From a virus: 33,977 nt of DNA. Position numbers and translations under genes: made by a program. A model generated the notes under the pieces. That model ran no database searches. It worked only from the letters and a program-made list of their open reading frames with translations, and had not been told where the DNA came from. The stretch is from the IMG/VR virus record IMGVR_UViG_3300008120_001356, positions 1 through 33,977 of that record; one strand, 5' to 3'. This document shows positions 8,241 through 15,945 of the stretch, in pieces (within the stretch, counting starts at the first letter, position 1; each line of letters opens with the position of its first letter).

Positions 8241-10616
8241 ATGGTCACTAAAAACCTTCTCGTCCGTGGTGGTGCGGACTTTTCAAGCCTTACCAAGTCA
8301 CTGAAAAAAGTTAACAAAGACTTAGACGGATTCAAGGCCACCGCCACCAAAGCGATGACGGCCATTGGAGCGGCGATCGCCACGATCGGACTCGGAACCA
8401 TCGTCAAAGACGCAGTCAAAACTGCCATTGGCTTTGAGGCGTCGATGATGCAGATTCAACGGACGATGGGAGAGACTGGCGCGGCGTTTCAGAGTTGGAT
8501 TGACCAGACTTCCGCATCGATGGGCATGGGCAGGGCAGAGGCGACAAAATTCGCTTCAGTCTACTCCAACCTTTTAAGCTCGTTTATGTCCGACACCAAC
8601 GAGATCGCGACGCAGACTCAGGCACTTCTCAAGGCTTCCGCGGTCGTGGCCTCGGCAACGGGTCGAAGCATGGAAGATACCATGGACAGAATCCGCTCAG
8701 GATTGCTCGGAAATACCGAAAGTGTGGAAGATTTGGGAATAAATGTTAATATTGCCATGATTGAGAGTACCGACGCGTTCAAAAAGTTTGCTGGAAGCAG
8801 ATCATGGCAACAACTAGACTTCCAGACACAGTCACAAATCCGACTTTTCGCCATTTTAGAGCAGGCGACGAAAAAATACGGCGACGAAATCGCGGACAAC
8901 ACCGCCTCACGTCAGTCTCAGTTTATCGCTCAGCTGAAAAATATCCAATTATCACTCGGTCAGGCGTTCCTGCCCATCTACAACGCCATCCTTCCCGCGC
9001 TCACGCGCATGGCTCAAGCCTTTGCCAATGTGATGAGTGCAATCGCGGCCTTTTCGCAAGCTCTTTTCGGGGTGCCGAAGGAGACGAAGAAAGGCGTTGA
9101 CAACACTGAAAAGTCGGTTGCTGGCCTCGGGGACGCCTACGAGGAAGCTGGGAAGAAAGCCAAGGGGTCGGTGGCAGGGTTTGATGAGATCAATAGTCTC
9201 GCTCAACCTTCCGCGGGTGCAGGGGCAGGTGCAGGGGCTTCAGCGGCTCCAGAAATGGCCACAGGCGGCATCTTCGCGGGGCTAGGCGACAAGACTGCGG
9301 AAGTCTCTCAGAAGATGCAGGAGATGGCCGACAAAGTCAAAGGGTCATTTAAGTCTATGACTGATTTTATCACTCAAAACAAAGACATCATCCTTGCGGC
9401 ACTCGCTGGACTCGCGGCAGGGATTGCGACTTTCCTGATCATGTCCAACTGGGCATTGATTGTTGCCACTCTTGTCAAAGGTCTAGCGGCGATCAGGACG
9501 GCCATCTTGACTGTTGTAGCATCGCTCGCTCTATTAAATTTACCTTTCGCTCTCATTGCGGCGGCAGTAGCGGCGGCAGTAGCGGCTTTCGTTTATTTTT
9601 ACACCACGAACGAAACCTTCCGCGGGGTCGTGGATGGGATTCTTCGTGCGATCGCGGATGCGGCTGTTTTCCTTTGGAAGCAAGTCCTAGTCCCTTTGGG
9701 CAAGTTTTTGTGGGAAGTTTTGAAGGTAGCTTGGGAAGGCATCGTTACCGTGGCAACTTTTCTTTGGCAAAACGTCCTTGTCCCTCTTGGAAAATTTCTC
9801 GGCGTGCTGTGGAAAGAAATCTTTGTCCCTTTGGGCAAGTCACTTATGGAGATGCTCAAGCCAACAATCGAGGCACTTTCAGCGGTGTTCATGTTCCTTT
9901 GGAAAAACGCTCTTGTCCCATTAGGAAAATTTGTTTTTGATGTGTTCATCAACTACTGGAAAGGGCTTTTCAGTATTCTCACGCTACTTTTTAACAACGT
10001 CATCAAGCCTTTAGCAAAATACGTCTACGAAACCCTTGCTCCCAGTTTCAAAAGTGCTTTTGAAATTATCGAAGATGTTCTCAGCGAACTAAAAACCGCC
10101 TACATCGGGCTAATGAACTTTATTACAGGGGTTTTCACTCAAGACTGGGAAAAGGCTTGGAATGGGGTCAAAGACATCTTTGGCGGCGTGTTTCAATCTC
10201 TTTTCGCGCTTGTCAAAAGCCCACTAAATAGCATCATTGACTTGGTCAACAAACTTATAGAGGGCTTAAACAAAATAAAAATTGACGTACCGTCATGGGT
10301 TCCTGGTCTTGGTGGCAAGTCCATGGGCATCAACATTCCCAAAATCCCACCGTTAGCAGAGGGCGGCATCGTCGGAGCCAACTCTCCCATGCTCGCGATG
10401 GTGGGCGACAACCGCACTCAAAAGGAAGCCATCGCACCAGTGGATGACCTCATGACGATGATCTCCTCTGCCGTCTTAGCGGCGATGAACACGCAAGGGA
10501 ACCGCACAGGGGATATCGTGCTGAACATCGACGGAGTCAGCTTTGCCCGCGTGACCAACCCGTATCAGGCCAAAGAGGCGACACGTATCGGCGCGAACAT
10601 GATCACAGTCAGTTAG
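8241..10616 (+). CDS. Tape measure protein
   Basis: 791 residues that set tail length; at about 1.5 angstrom per residue this predicts a tail near 120 nm. The N-terminal part is helical with GFEASMMQIQRTMGETGAAF and an alpha-helical core. An Ala/Gly-rich stretch lies near residue 325. Hydrophobic segments at about 380-450 could cross the host membrane during DNA entry. From about 475 to 560 an amphipathic motif LVPLGKF occurs four times, near residues 481, 512, 528 and 557. The C-terminus LAEGGIVGANSPMLAMVGDN is the usual tape-measure end. The ATG at 8241 follows GGGGGTGAAAC. Confidence 0.93.
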   Translation: MVTKNLLVRGGADFSSLTKSLKKVNKDLDGFKATATKAMTAIGAAIATIGLGTIVKDAVKTAIGFEASMMQIQRTMGETGAAFQSWIDQTSASMGMGRAEATKFASVYSNLLSSFMSDTNEIATQTQALLKASAVVASATGRSMEDTMDRIRSGLLGNTESVEDLGINVNIAMIESTDAFKKFAGSRSWQQLDFQTQSQIRLFAILEQATKKYGDEIADNTASRQSQFIAQLKNIQLSLGQAFLPIYNAILPALTRMAQAFANVMSAIAAFSQALFGVPKETKKGVDNTEKSVAGLGDAYEEAGKKAKGSVAGFDEINSLAQPSAGAGAGAGASAAPEMATGGIFAGLGDKTAEVSQKMQEMADKVKGSFKSMTDFITQNKDIILAALAGLAAGIATFLIMSNWALIVATLVKGLAAIRTAILTVVASLALLNLPFALIAAAVAAAVAAFVYFYTTNETFRGVVDGILRAIADAAVFLWKQVLVPLGKFLWEVLKVAWEGIVTVATFLWQNVLVPLGKFLGVLWKEIFVPLGKSLMEMLKPTIEALSAVFMFLWKNALVPLGKFVFDVFINYWKGLFSILTLLFNNVIKPLAKYVYETLAPSFKSAFEIIEDVLSELKTAYIGLMNFITGVFTQDWEKAWNGVKDIFGGVFQSLFALVKSPLNSIIDLVNKLIEGLNKIKIDVPSWVPGLGGKSMGINIPKIPPLAEGGIVGANSPMLAMVGDNRTQKEAIAPVDDLMTMISSAVLAAMNTQGNRTGDIVLNIDGVSFARVTNPYQAKEATRIGANMITVS

Positions 10617-10626
10617 GAGGAGTAAT

Positions 10627-10977
10627 ATGGCAATCATCACAATAGGCTCAACACAGCTGCCGTCTCCCTCTGACTGGTCTGTGGGAGTCATGGACATCTC
10701 AAAAGCGGAGCGGAACGCCTCGGGAACGATGATTATCGAGAGAGTCACCACTAAGAGAAAAATAGAGTTGTCGTGGAAGTTTCTCTCTGCGGCCAATCTC
10801 TCAACGGTCTTAAATGCTGTCGCTCCCGTCTCTTTCTCGGTCACCTACCCTGACCCTGTCACCAACTCCAACCTCACTAAGACCTTTTACTGTGGAGACA
10901 GGTCAGTGGGGATGATTGACTATCAAGGCGGGGTTGCTCGCTATAAAGACGTTAAATTTAATTTAGTGGAGTTTTAA
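10627..10977 (+). CDS. Distal tail protein of DUF6711 type
   Basis: A 116-residue beta-rich protein directly after the tape measure: MAIITIGSTQLPSPSDWSVGVMDISKAERNASG, then a central KRKIELSWKFLSA and C-terminal RYKDVKFNLVEF. Small proteins with this opening sit at this place in many Firmicutes siphoviruses and are thought to be tail-tip components; their exact role is unknown to me. AGGAGGAGT precedes the ATG, and the stop overlaps the next start (TAATG). Confidence 0.65.
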   Translation: MAIITIGSTQLPSPSDWSVGVMDISKAERNASGTMIIERVTTKRKIELSWKFLSAANLSTVLNAVAPVSFSVTYPDPVTNSNLTKTFYCGDRSVGMIDYQGGVARYKDVKFNLVEF

Positions 10978-12461
10978 TGTATCCGACTAGCACCCTCTAT
11001 GACAGCGCAGTCTACGCCACAGCACGGACTGTCGCTAGTAAAGTTACATTCGCGATCGTGGACACCACCGCCATCGGAGACATCTCAAGCATCACCGTCA
11101 CGACTCAAGCGGCGATCTCGAGCAAAGACCAAGTCGCCAACGGGGTGCGGGACATCACTTATAACTTAATGACATGGGAGACGGACCGTTTCAGACTCGA
11201 CGGGTCCTTTTCATTTCCTGATTCAACAATCACGATACTGTTCACTGGCAACCACTCGTCCGCGGGACTCTCGATTGAGTTTGACGAGGTCAACAATGAG
11301 TACGCAGAGGACTTTATAATTCGGACTTACAATTCATCCAACGTGATTATCAACACAGTAACCGTCACCGGCAACACCAACGCACTCTACACCTATATCG
11401 GAAACCTCAACGCATATCGCAAAGTAGAGGTGGAGATTCAAAAATGGTCAAAAGTTGACCGTCGGGCTAGGGTACTCGAGATAGACTTCGGTGTCATCCA
11501 AGTCTACACCGATGATTCTCTCATTCGCATGAGCTTGATCGAGGATATGGACTTGATCACAGGGACGCTCCCGTCTCCAGAGTTCAAATTCACCGTCGAC
11601 AACTCTGCCAAACTGTTCAATATTCTAAACCCGACGGGGTTCTACGCCTATTTACAAGAGAGGCAACCCATCACCGCTCAGCTTGGCCTCGACATCGGCG
11701 GGGGTTTCTATGAGTGGATACCCTTGGGGGAGTTTCTCTTGCTCGAATGGGTCTCTGACGAGGGGACGCTGACGGCATCGTTTACGGCTCGCACCAATTT
11801 AGATTTGATGGCCAATTTTGACTATGAGAGATTGACCACAAACAGCCAAAGCCTATATAACCTAGCAGTCTCTCTCTTTACAACTTGCGGCATTACCAAC
11901 TACTCGATTGACACCGCACTCCAAAGCATCACAACCAACAGCATGGCCAAGAAAACGACTTGCCGAAACGCTCTCCAGATGGTAGCGATCGCGGGTTGTG
12001 CGAACATTTTCGTCTCGCGTGACAACACAATTACACTCAAGCAGCTGTCACTCGGGACGGCAGACGACAGGATAGACTTCGACAACACGTATCAGGAGCC
12101 TGAAATCACCCTCGACCCGATTGTAAAACAAGTGGACGTGACCTATTGGAGCGACCTTTCAACGTCTGTGGTGTCAACTGTGACCTCCTCCGCGACTGTA
12201 GGCGAAGTCTTGAAGCTCGACAACAACACTTTTATAAACAACAACACTCGCGGGACTGCGGTCGCCAACTGGATACTTGCTCAAAAGGGGAATCGTGCCA
12301 AGTATCGCATCAACTGGCGCGGGAACCCTGCTCAGGAGCTGGCGGACGTCATCGACATCGAGAACGCCTACACCACCGACAAAAAAGGCTACATCACCAA
12401 AAACGACATAAGGTATGAAGGTTTCCTTTCCTCCGTCACCGAAGCCAAGGGGGCGATATAG
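10977..12461 (+). CDS. Minor tail / baseplate hub-like protein
   Basis: A 494-residue protein with two recognisable parts. Residues 1-175 are beta-rich, with a sandwich-like stretch RFRLDGSFSFPDSTITILFTGNHSS. From about 180 on, the sequence resembles phage tail-tip hub proteins (SLIEDMDLITGTLPSPEFKFTVDN, YLQERQPITAQLGLD, GEFLLLEWVSDEGTLTASFTARTNLDLM), with AWNA-like WRGNPAQELADVIDIEN near the end. It probably forms the tail tip that closes the tube and holds receptor-binding parts. Separate Dit and Tal genes are absent, so it may do both jobs. I cannot name a family more exactly. Confidence 0.65.
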   Translation: MYPTSTLYDSAVYATARTVASKVTFAIVDTTAIGDISSITVTTQAAISSKDQVANGVRDITYNLMTWETDRFRLDGSFSFPDSTITILFTGNHSSAGLSIEFDEVNNEYAEDFIIRTYNSSNVIINTVTVTGNTNALYTYIGNLNAYRKVEVEIQKWSKVDRRARVLEIDFGVIQVYTDDSLIRMSLIEDMDLITGTLPSPEFKFTVDNSAKLFNILNPTGFYAYLQERQPITAQLGLDIGGGFYEWIPLGEFLLLEWVSDEGTLTASFTARTNLDLMANFDYERLTTNSQSLYNLAVSLFTTCGITNYSIDTALQSITTNSMAKKTTCRNALQMVAIAGCANIFVSRDNTITLKQLSLGTADDRIDFDNTYQEPEITLDPIVKQVDVTYWSDLSTSVVSTVTSSATVGEVLKLDNNTFINNNTRGTAVANWILAQKGNRAKYRINWRGNPAQELADVIDIENAYTTDKKGYITKNDIRYEGFLSSVTEAKGAI

Positions 12462-12910
12462 TGGTCACTTACTCCAAAACCGTATCAGGTACGACCTACA
12501 CCATAGACGTCAAGACAAATTGGGTGTCAACCGACAGCATCAACTTTGGAGACTTTAATCGTTTAGAGGACAACATCATCATATTGAGAAACTTTATCAT
12601 CGCCATCACGTACAGCGTCCCGTCAATAACATCAGAGACGGGTAGGACAAAAACATTCTTGGAGTATCTCTCCAGCATCAATCGTATCGAGAGCAACCTG
12701 CAAACCATCCGCAACAACTCATTCACCCCGTCAGGCTACGGGGGAGCGGTCACATGGTCACTCGGCCTAGGATTCGACTTTGCCCAAGCGAACCGCCTCG
12801 AAAACAACGTCTTGAGTCTCTTTCTGGCGGGTGGGAGCGTGTTCGACAGTTTTATTTATGCGGGACAGGTCAACGCTGGCTATTCTCGCGGCGACATCGC
12901 ACTAGTATAG
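12461..12910 (+). CDS. Phage structural protein of unknown role (tail tip region)
   Basis: 149 residues from a GTG start after AAGGGGGCGATATA, overlapping the previous stop by one base. Two similar segments are visible: NFGDFNRLEDNIIILRNFI near residue 28 and SSINRIESNLQTIRNN near 69, with a third, FAQANRLENNVLSL, near 110. The repeated N-R-[IL]-E-x-N motif is typical of small virion proteins between the tail hub and the fibres in Firmicutes phages. These may form helical bundles that attach fibres; this is inference. Confidence 0.55.
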   Translation: MVTYSKTVSGTTYTIDVKTNWVSTDSINFGDFNRLEDNIIILRNFIIAITYSVPSITSETGRTKTFLEYLSSINRIESNLQTIRNNSFTPSGYGGAVTWSLGLGFDFAQANRLENNVLSLFLAGGSVFDSFIYAGQVNAGYSRGDIALV

Positions 12911-12920
12911 GAGGGACAAA

Positions 12921-13151
12921 ATGCCGTACATCAAAACCACATGGGTGGACAGGCTCGTTCAGTTTCCAGGGAGATTCACCAAGTCCAACGAGACCTCGGG
13001 GAGTGTCACATTGGCCGCAGACCCTGGGACAGTGACCAACGCAGGAACGGCACTCTCAGCAACAAACTTAAACAAAATGGAAAATGGCATCGAGGCGGCT
13101 AATGCTTACTCAGTCGTCTATGCTTATCGAAACTATGGAGGTGCTTTATGA
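12921..13151 (+). CDS. Small tail-fibre-region structural protein
   Basis: 76 residues: MPYIKTTWVDRLVQFPGRFT, then GSVTLAADPGTVTNAGTALSATNLNKMENGI. The same pattern (WVDR.VQFP.R, LxPxPGTVTxAGTxLxATNxNKxE) is common in the N-terminal tail-attachment part of Firmicutes phage fibre proteins. Here it stands as a separate short gene. AGGAGGGAC precedes the ATG, and ATGA overlaps the next gene. Confidence 0.6.
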   Translation: MPYIKTTWVDRLVQFPGRFTKSNETSGSVTLAADPGTVTNAGTALSATNLNKMENGIEAANAYSVVYAYRNYGGAL

Positions 13152-13585
13152 CCGCGAACACGCAACCTATTTTTCCCTTAACTCCCAAGGTGTCTTGGGG
13201 AACCGTTACAACCGCCAATACCGCAAAGGATGGCACAGGCACCGTCGTCACTGTATTTACCGCAGGAGCTGACGGGTCAAGGATTGACCAAATCAAGGTT
13301 CGCGCACTGGGAACCAACGTTGCCACTGTCATAAGATTTTTCGTCAACAATGGCTCGACGAACGCAACCGCGGCCAACAACTCTCTGGTACACGATACCA
13401 CGATCGCGGCTACCACGAACACAGAAACCGCGGCATTAGTAGACAACAACATCACCATTAACATTAACACAACTGAAACTGTCCCTCCAATCCCTTATCT
13501 ACCAGCGGGTTACAAGATTAATGTCACTATCGGCACAACCGTCGCGGCTGGTCTCCAGATCACCGTCTGGGGAGCGGACTATTAA
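13148..13585 (+). CDS. Beta-rich virion surface protein, function unknown
   Basis: 145 residues, mostly short beta strands rich in Thr, Val and Asn (TVTTANTAKDGTGTVVTVFTAG, GSRIDQIKVRALGTNVATVIRFFVNN, YLPAGYKINVTIGTTVAAG, ending ITVWGADY). The pattern fits a jelly-roll or beta-sandwich, as in neck or tail appendage proteins. The ATG follows GGAGGTGCTTT within the upstream gene's last codons. Tight coupling with the glycine-rich gene points to a shared appendage. I do not know a tested function for this family. Confidence 0.55.
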   Translation: MTANTQPIFPLTPKVSWGTVTTANTAKDGTGTVVTVFTAGADGSRIDQIKVRALGTNVATVIRFFVNNGSTNATAANNSLVHDTTIAATTNTETAALVDNNITININTTETVPPIPYLPAGYKINVTIGTTVAAGLQITVWGADY

Positions 13586-14439
13586 TGTCTTTTAACGATG
13601 GGCTAATCCAAAAGCCAAACATCCTCGACAAGCAAAAAAAGAAAAAATACGCCAGCTTTAGCCCCTTGTTCCGACCTCGCCAACCCAAGGAAGCTCTCGA
13701 AATCGAAGTCGAGTATCTGGTCATCGCTGGCGGTGGCGGAGGTGGTGGAGCAGGTGGCTCTTCCAACGCATCAGGAGGCGGGGGAGCTGGGGGTTATCGC
13801 TCTTCCGTCACAGGCGAAAACTCTGGAGGCGGCGCGTCTGCCGAGACCAAAGTCAAATGGAAGTTTGCCCAAAGCTTCATCGTCACAGTCGGCGGCGGAG
13901 GACCTGGGGGAACGTCGACCAACCGCGGCACCAACGGAAGCGACTCTGTTTTCACCGTCACCTCAACAGGTGGCGGCGGTGGCTCAAGTCCATTCAACAC
14001 TCAACCTGCTCAAACTGGAGGCTCTGGTGGTGGTGGAGGTTCCTCTACAGGCACCGCGGGAGCTTCGGGAACGACAAATCAAGGTTTCGCTGGAGGCAAC
14101 GGCGGAGCTAATGGAGTCACAGGCGGAGGCGGTGGAGCTTCGGCAGTTGGAGTCAACGGAGACGCAGGAGCGGCGAGAAAAAGCGGAAACGGCGGCGCAG
14201 GGGTCTCGTCATCCATCACAGGCTCAAGCACAGCAAGAGCAGGAGGCGGCGGTGGCGGAAGAGGTTCTCTTGCGTTTGACATCGGCTCAGGCGGCACTGG
14301 TGGCGGAGGCAATGGCGGACTATCAGGCACAGCTGGCGCGGCAGGGACAGGCAACACAGGTAGCGGAGGCGGAGGTTCACCACCACAACAAGCGGCGGTT
14401 GGAGAATTTACACTTTTACCCAAGGAAATGACACGATAA
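13585..14439 (+). CDS. Glycine-rich tail appendage (adhesin-type), C-terminus shifted out of frame
   Basis: 284 residues, with a short head (residues 1-47), then VEYLVIAGGGGGGGAGG and a long poly-glycine part of the kind that forms glycine-rich sandwich adhesion tips on phage fibres. The in-frame end (SPPQQAAVGEFTLLPKEMTR) is not family-like. In the +2 frame from about 14373 to TGA at 14447 the codons read RFTTTTSGGWRIYTFTQGND and end ITV, the usual last strand of this domain. A small indel (3n+1 lost) in the GGAGGC repeats, or phase variation by slippage, would explain this. Confidence 0.7.
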   Translation: MSFNDGLIQKPNILDKQKKKKYASFSPLFRPRQPKEALEIEVEYLVIAGGGGGGGAGGSSNASGGGGAGGYRSSVTGENSGGGASAETKVKWKFAQSFIVTVGGGGPGGTSTNRGTNGSDSVFTVTSTGGGGGSSPFNTQPAQTGGSGGGGGSSTGTAGASGTTNQGFAGGNGGANGVTGGGGGASAVGVNGDAGAARKSGNGGAGVSSSITGSSTARAGGGGGGRGSLAFDIGSGGTGGGGNGGLSGTAGAAGTGNTGSGGGGSPPQQAAVGEFTLLPKEMTR

Positions 14440-14456
14440 CAGTTTGAGGTGGTTAA

Positions 14457-14768
14457 ATGGCACACTATGCTTATCTTGATGAAAATAACATTGTTACCTG
14501 TGTCATCACAGGCAAAGACGAAGGCGAGGATGGCATCGACTGGGAGGCTTACTATGGCGAGTTCCGCGGACAAGTCTGCAAACGGACATCTTACAACACT
14601 CGCGCGGGAGTCCACATCTCAGGAGGCACACCCTACCGCAAAAACTACGCAGGGATAGGGTACACCTACGACCCTGACAGAGATGCCTTCATCCCTCCGC
14701 GACCCGACGGGGATGGATGGGTGCTGGACGAACAATCATGCCTATGGGACTGGGAGGAGTCACAATGA
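14457..14768 (+). CDS. Conserved virion-associated protein with RKNYAGIGYTYD signature
   Basis: 103 residues: MAHYAYLDENNIVTCVITGKDE, then CKRTSYNTRAGVH, RKNYAGIGYTYDPDRDAFIPP and a C-terminal Trp-rich WVLDEQSCLWDWEE. The signature is familiar to me from marine T4-like and other environmental phages, where it lies among structural genes; no function is established. It follows GAGGTGGTTAA after the glycine-rich gene and overlaps the holin start by four bases. It may be an appendage part or chaperone. Confidence 0.6.
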   Translation: MAHYAYLDENNIVTCVITGKDEGEDGIDWEAYYGEFRGQVCKRTSYNTRAGVHISGGTPYRKNYAGIGYTYDPDRDAFIPPRPDGDGWVLDEQSCLWDWEESQ

Positions 14769-15145
14769 AAATTGCAATTAACAGCGTCGGGGGAGCAGTC
14801 GGCGTCATTATCGGTCTTATAGGGGAGTGGACGCCAATGTTATCTCTATTTTTCACTGTTTTAGTCATCGATTATGTTTCTGGCGTGATGGCTGCCGTCA
14901 TTGAGAGGAAACTCTCAAGCTCAGTGGGACTCAGGGGACTTATCAAAAAGTTTGCGATGGTGCTTATTGTTGTCTTAGCGCATCAACTCGACCAATACGC
15001 AGGGACTCATCTCATCCAAAGTGGCGTGATTATGTTTTTCATCGTCAACGAGTTAATATCCATCACCGAAAACTACGGGCGAATCGGTCTCCCATTGCCT
15101 CCACAAATCAAAAATGTCATTGCGATGCTCAAGGAGAAAAAATGA
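14765..15145 (+). CDS. Holin (phage_holin_4 / toxin-secretion holin family)
   Basis: 126 residues with three or four hydrophobic segments: GGAVGVIIGLIGEWTPML, LFFTVLVIDYVSGVMAAVI, FAMVLIVVLAHQLDQY and GVIMFFIVNELISITENYG. The D-Y-x-[ST]-G-x-x-A motif and ENxGRxGLPLPPxIKNxIxxL end are hallmarks of this family. It makes holes in the membrane and releases the amidase. The ATG at 14765 after GGAGGAGTCACA is chosen over the longer in-frame ORF. ATGA overlap links it with the amidase. Confidence 0.9.
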   Translation: MKIAINSVGGAVGVIIGLIGEWTPMLSLFFTVLVIDYVSGVMAAVIERKLSSSVGLRGLIKKFAMVLIVVLAHQLDQYAGTHLIQSGVIMFFIVNELISITENYGRIGLPLPPQIKNVIAMLKEKK

Positions 15146-15771
15146 GCTACATCGTAGACCACATCCCACGCACGACGGCGAACAATCGACGACCAGGGAC
15201 AGCGATGACAGCGGAAACGATAACCATTCACAACACAGGCAACCCTCGCTCCACAGCACGAGCGGAGCGGAACTGGCTCGTCAGTGCGCAGAACTCCCGT
15301 CAAGCGAGTTATCACATCGTCATCGATGACAAGGAGACGATAGAATGTCTCCCACTCAACGAAGTGGCATGGCACGCAGGGGATGGCAGGGGAAACGGCA
15401 ATATGAGAAGCATTGGAATTGAGATCTGTGAGTCTGGGGACTATGCGAAAACTCTGGAAAGAGCTGTGGAACTCGTCGCCAAGATGCTCCGTGAAAGAAG
15501 ATGGGGGACTGATCGGCTTCGCAGACATTTCGATTGGTCAAAGAAAATATGCCCGAGGCTCATGTACGACCAAGGAACGTGGAAAGGGTGGACTGAGTTT
15601 ATGTCAAAAGTGGAAAATGAGCTGAACCCTCTTAGTGATCTCTCACACTGGGCAAAGGATGCGTGGCTCTGGGCGATAAAAGAGGGTCTCATCGACGGAA
15701 AAGACCCCAAGGGGATCATCACAAGGGAGCAACTTGTAACGATATTGTACCGCATGAAAAACCGCCCCTAG
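15142..15771 (+). CDS. Endolysin: N-acetylmuramoyl-L-alanine amidase (Amidase_2) with SLH-like C-terminus
   Basis: Cuts the amide bond between muramic acid and the peptide stem in peptidoglycan. Residues 20-160 form an Amidase_2 (T7 lysozyme-like) domain: TITIHNTG with His30, GIEICESGDY, and zinc ligands expected at His129 (RRHFDWS) and Cys137 (KICPRLM). Residues 165-209 form one SLH-like unit (SHWAKDAWLWAIKEGLIDG, ITREQLVTILYRM) that probably binds the cell wall. The gene ends inside the arm of a terminator, closing the lysis operon. Confidence 0.92.
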   Translation: MSYIVDHIPRTTANNRRPGTAMTAETITIHNTGNPRSTARAERNWLVSAQNSRQASYHIVIDDKETIECLPLNEVAWHAGDGRGNGNMRSIGIEICESGDYAKTLERAVELVAKMLRERRWGTDRLRRHFDWSKKICPRLMYDQGTWKGWTEFMSKVENELNPLSDLSHWAKDAWLWAIKEGLIDGKDPKGIITREQLVTILYRMKNRP

Positions 15772-15787
15772 AGGCGGCTTTTTTTGT
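15762..15787 (+). terminator. Rho-independent terminator of the late operon
   Basis: The stem CCGCC/GGCGG around CCTAGA is extended by A-T pairs and followed by a run of seven T. It overlaps the amidase stop codon and marks the end of the late transcript. Confidence 0.88.
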
Positions 15788-15788
15788 T

Positions 15789-15817
15789 TTGATTATTTTT
15801 TAATTTGTGATTATAAT
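15789..15817 (+). promoter_or_regulatory. Putative promoter upstream of parM
   Basis: TTGATT, 17 bases, TATAAT: a good vegetative (SigA-type) promoter directly after the late terminator. Transcription would start near 15824, just before the hairpin at 15826-15850, so its product may be a short RNA unless termination is overcome. Confidence 0.6.
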
Positions 15818-15825
15818 TAACCTTG

Positions 15826-15857
15826 CCTCGATGGAAAGCATCCGTCGGGGTTTATTT
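15826..15857 (+). terminator. Hairpin with T-rich tail just after the promoter (attenuator-like)
   Basis: CCTCGATGG and CCGTCGGGG form a nine-pair stem with two G-T pairs around AAAGCAT, followed by TTTATTT. It lies only a few bases past the predicted start of the promoter at 15789-15817. It could be a backup terminator for the late operon or an attenuator for the par genes. Confidence 0.6.
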
Positions 15858-15886
15858 GTCATATTAAATTTTTCCCCTCATATACT
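15856..15886 (+). promoter_or_regulatory. Second putative promoter for the par operon
   Basis: TTGTCA, 19 bases, TATACT. The spacing is longer than ideal, so it would be weak or factor-dependent. It lies directly before the TACATCACA repeats, the place where a ParR-type protein usually represses its own operon. Confidence 0.4.
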
Positions 15887-15889
15887 ACC

Positions 15890-15941
15890 TACATCACACC
15901 CAAAGCCCAAAAAGGCTCGGGTACATCACAACTAGGGGTGA
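15890..15941 (+). repeat. TACATCACA direct repeats upstream of parM (candidate centromere/operator)
   Basis: TACATCACA occurs at 15890-15898 and 15922-15930, 32 bases apart (about three helical turns). An inverted relative, GGGGTGAT, follows at 15935-15942. Between the repeats, CCC..GCC and GGC..GGG can pair. Type II partition systems usually have their parC repeats just upstream of parM, bound by ParR. Confidence 0.5.
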
Positions 15942-15945
15942 TCTC

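Noticed and set aside
13733-14431. A 232-codon open frame overlapping the glycine-rich gene
   Set aside because: It is a shadow caused by the GGN-rich repeats (reads as Ala, Glu, Gln-rich). It has no ribosome site and no family-like sequence.
14079-14615. A long proline-rich frame on the minus strand
   Set aside because: It is the complement of the glycine codons and spans two genes on the other strand. No promoter or ribosome site.
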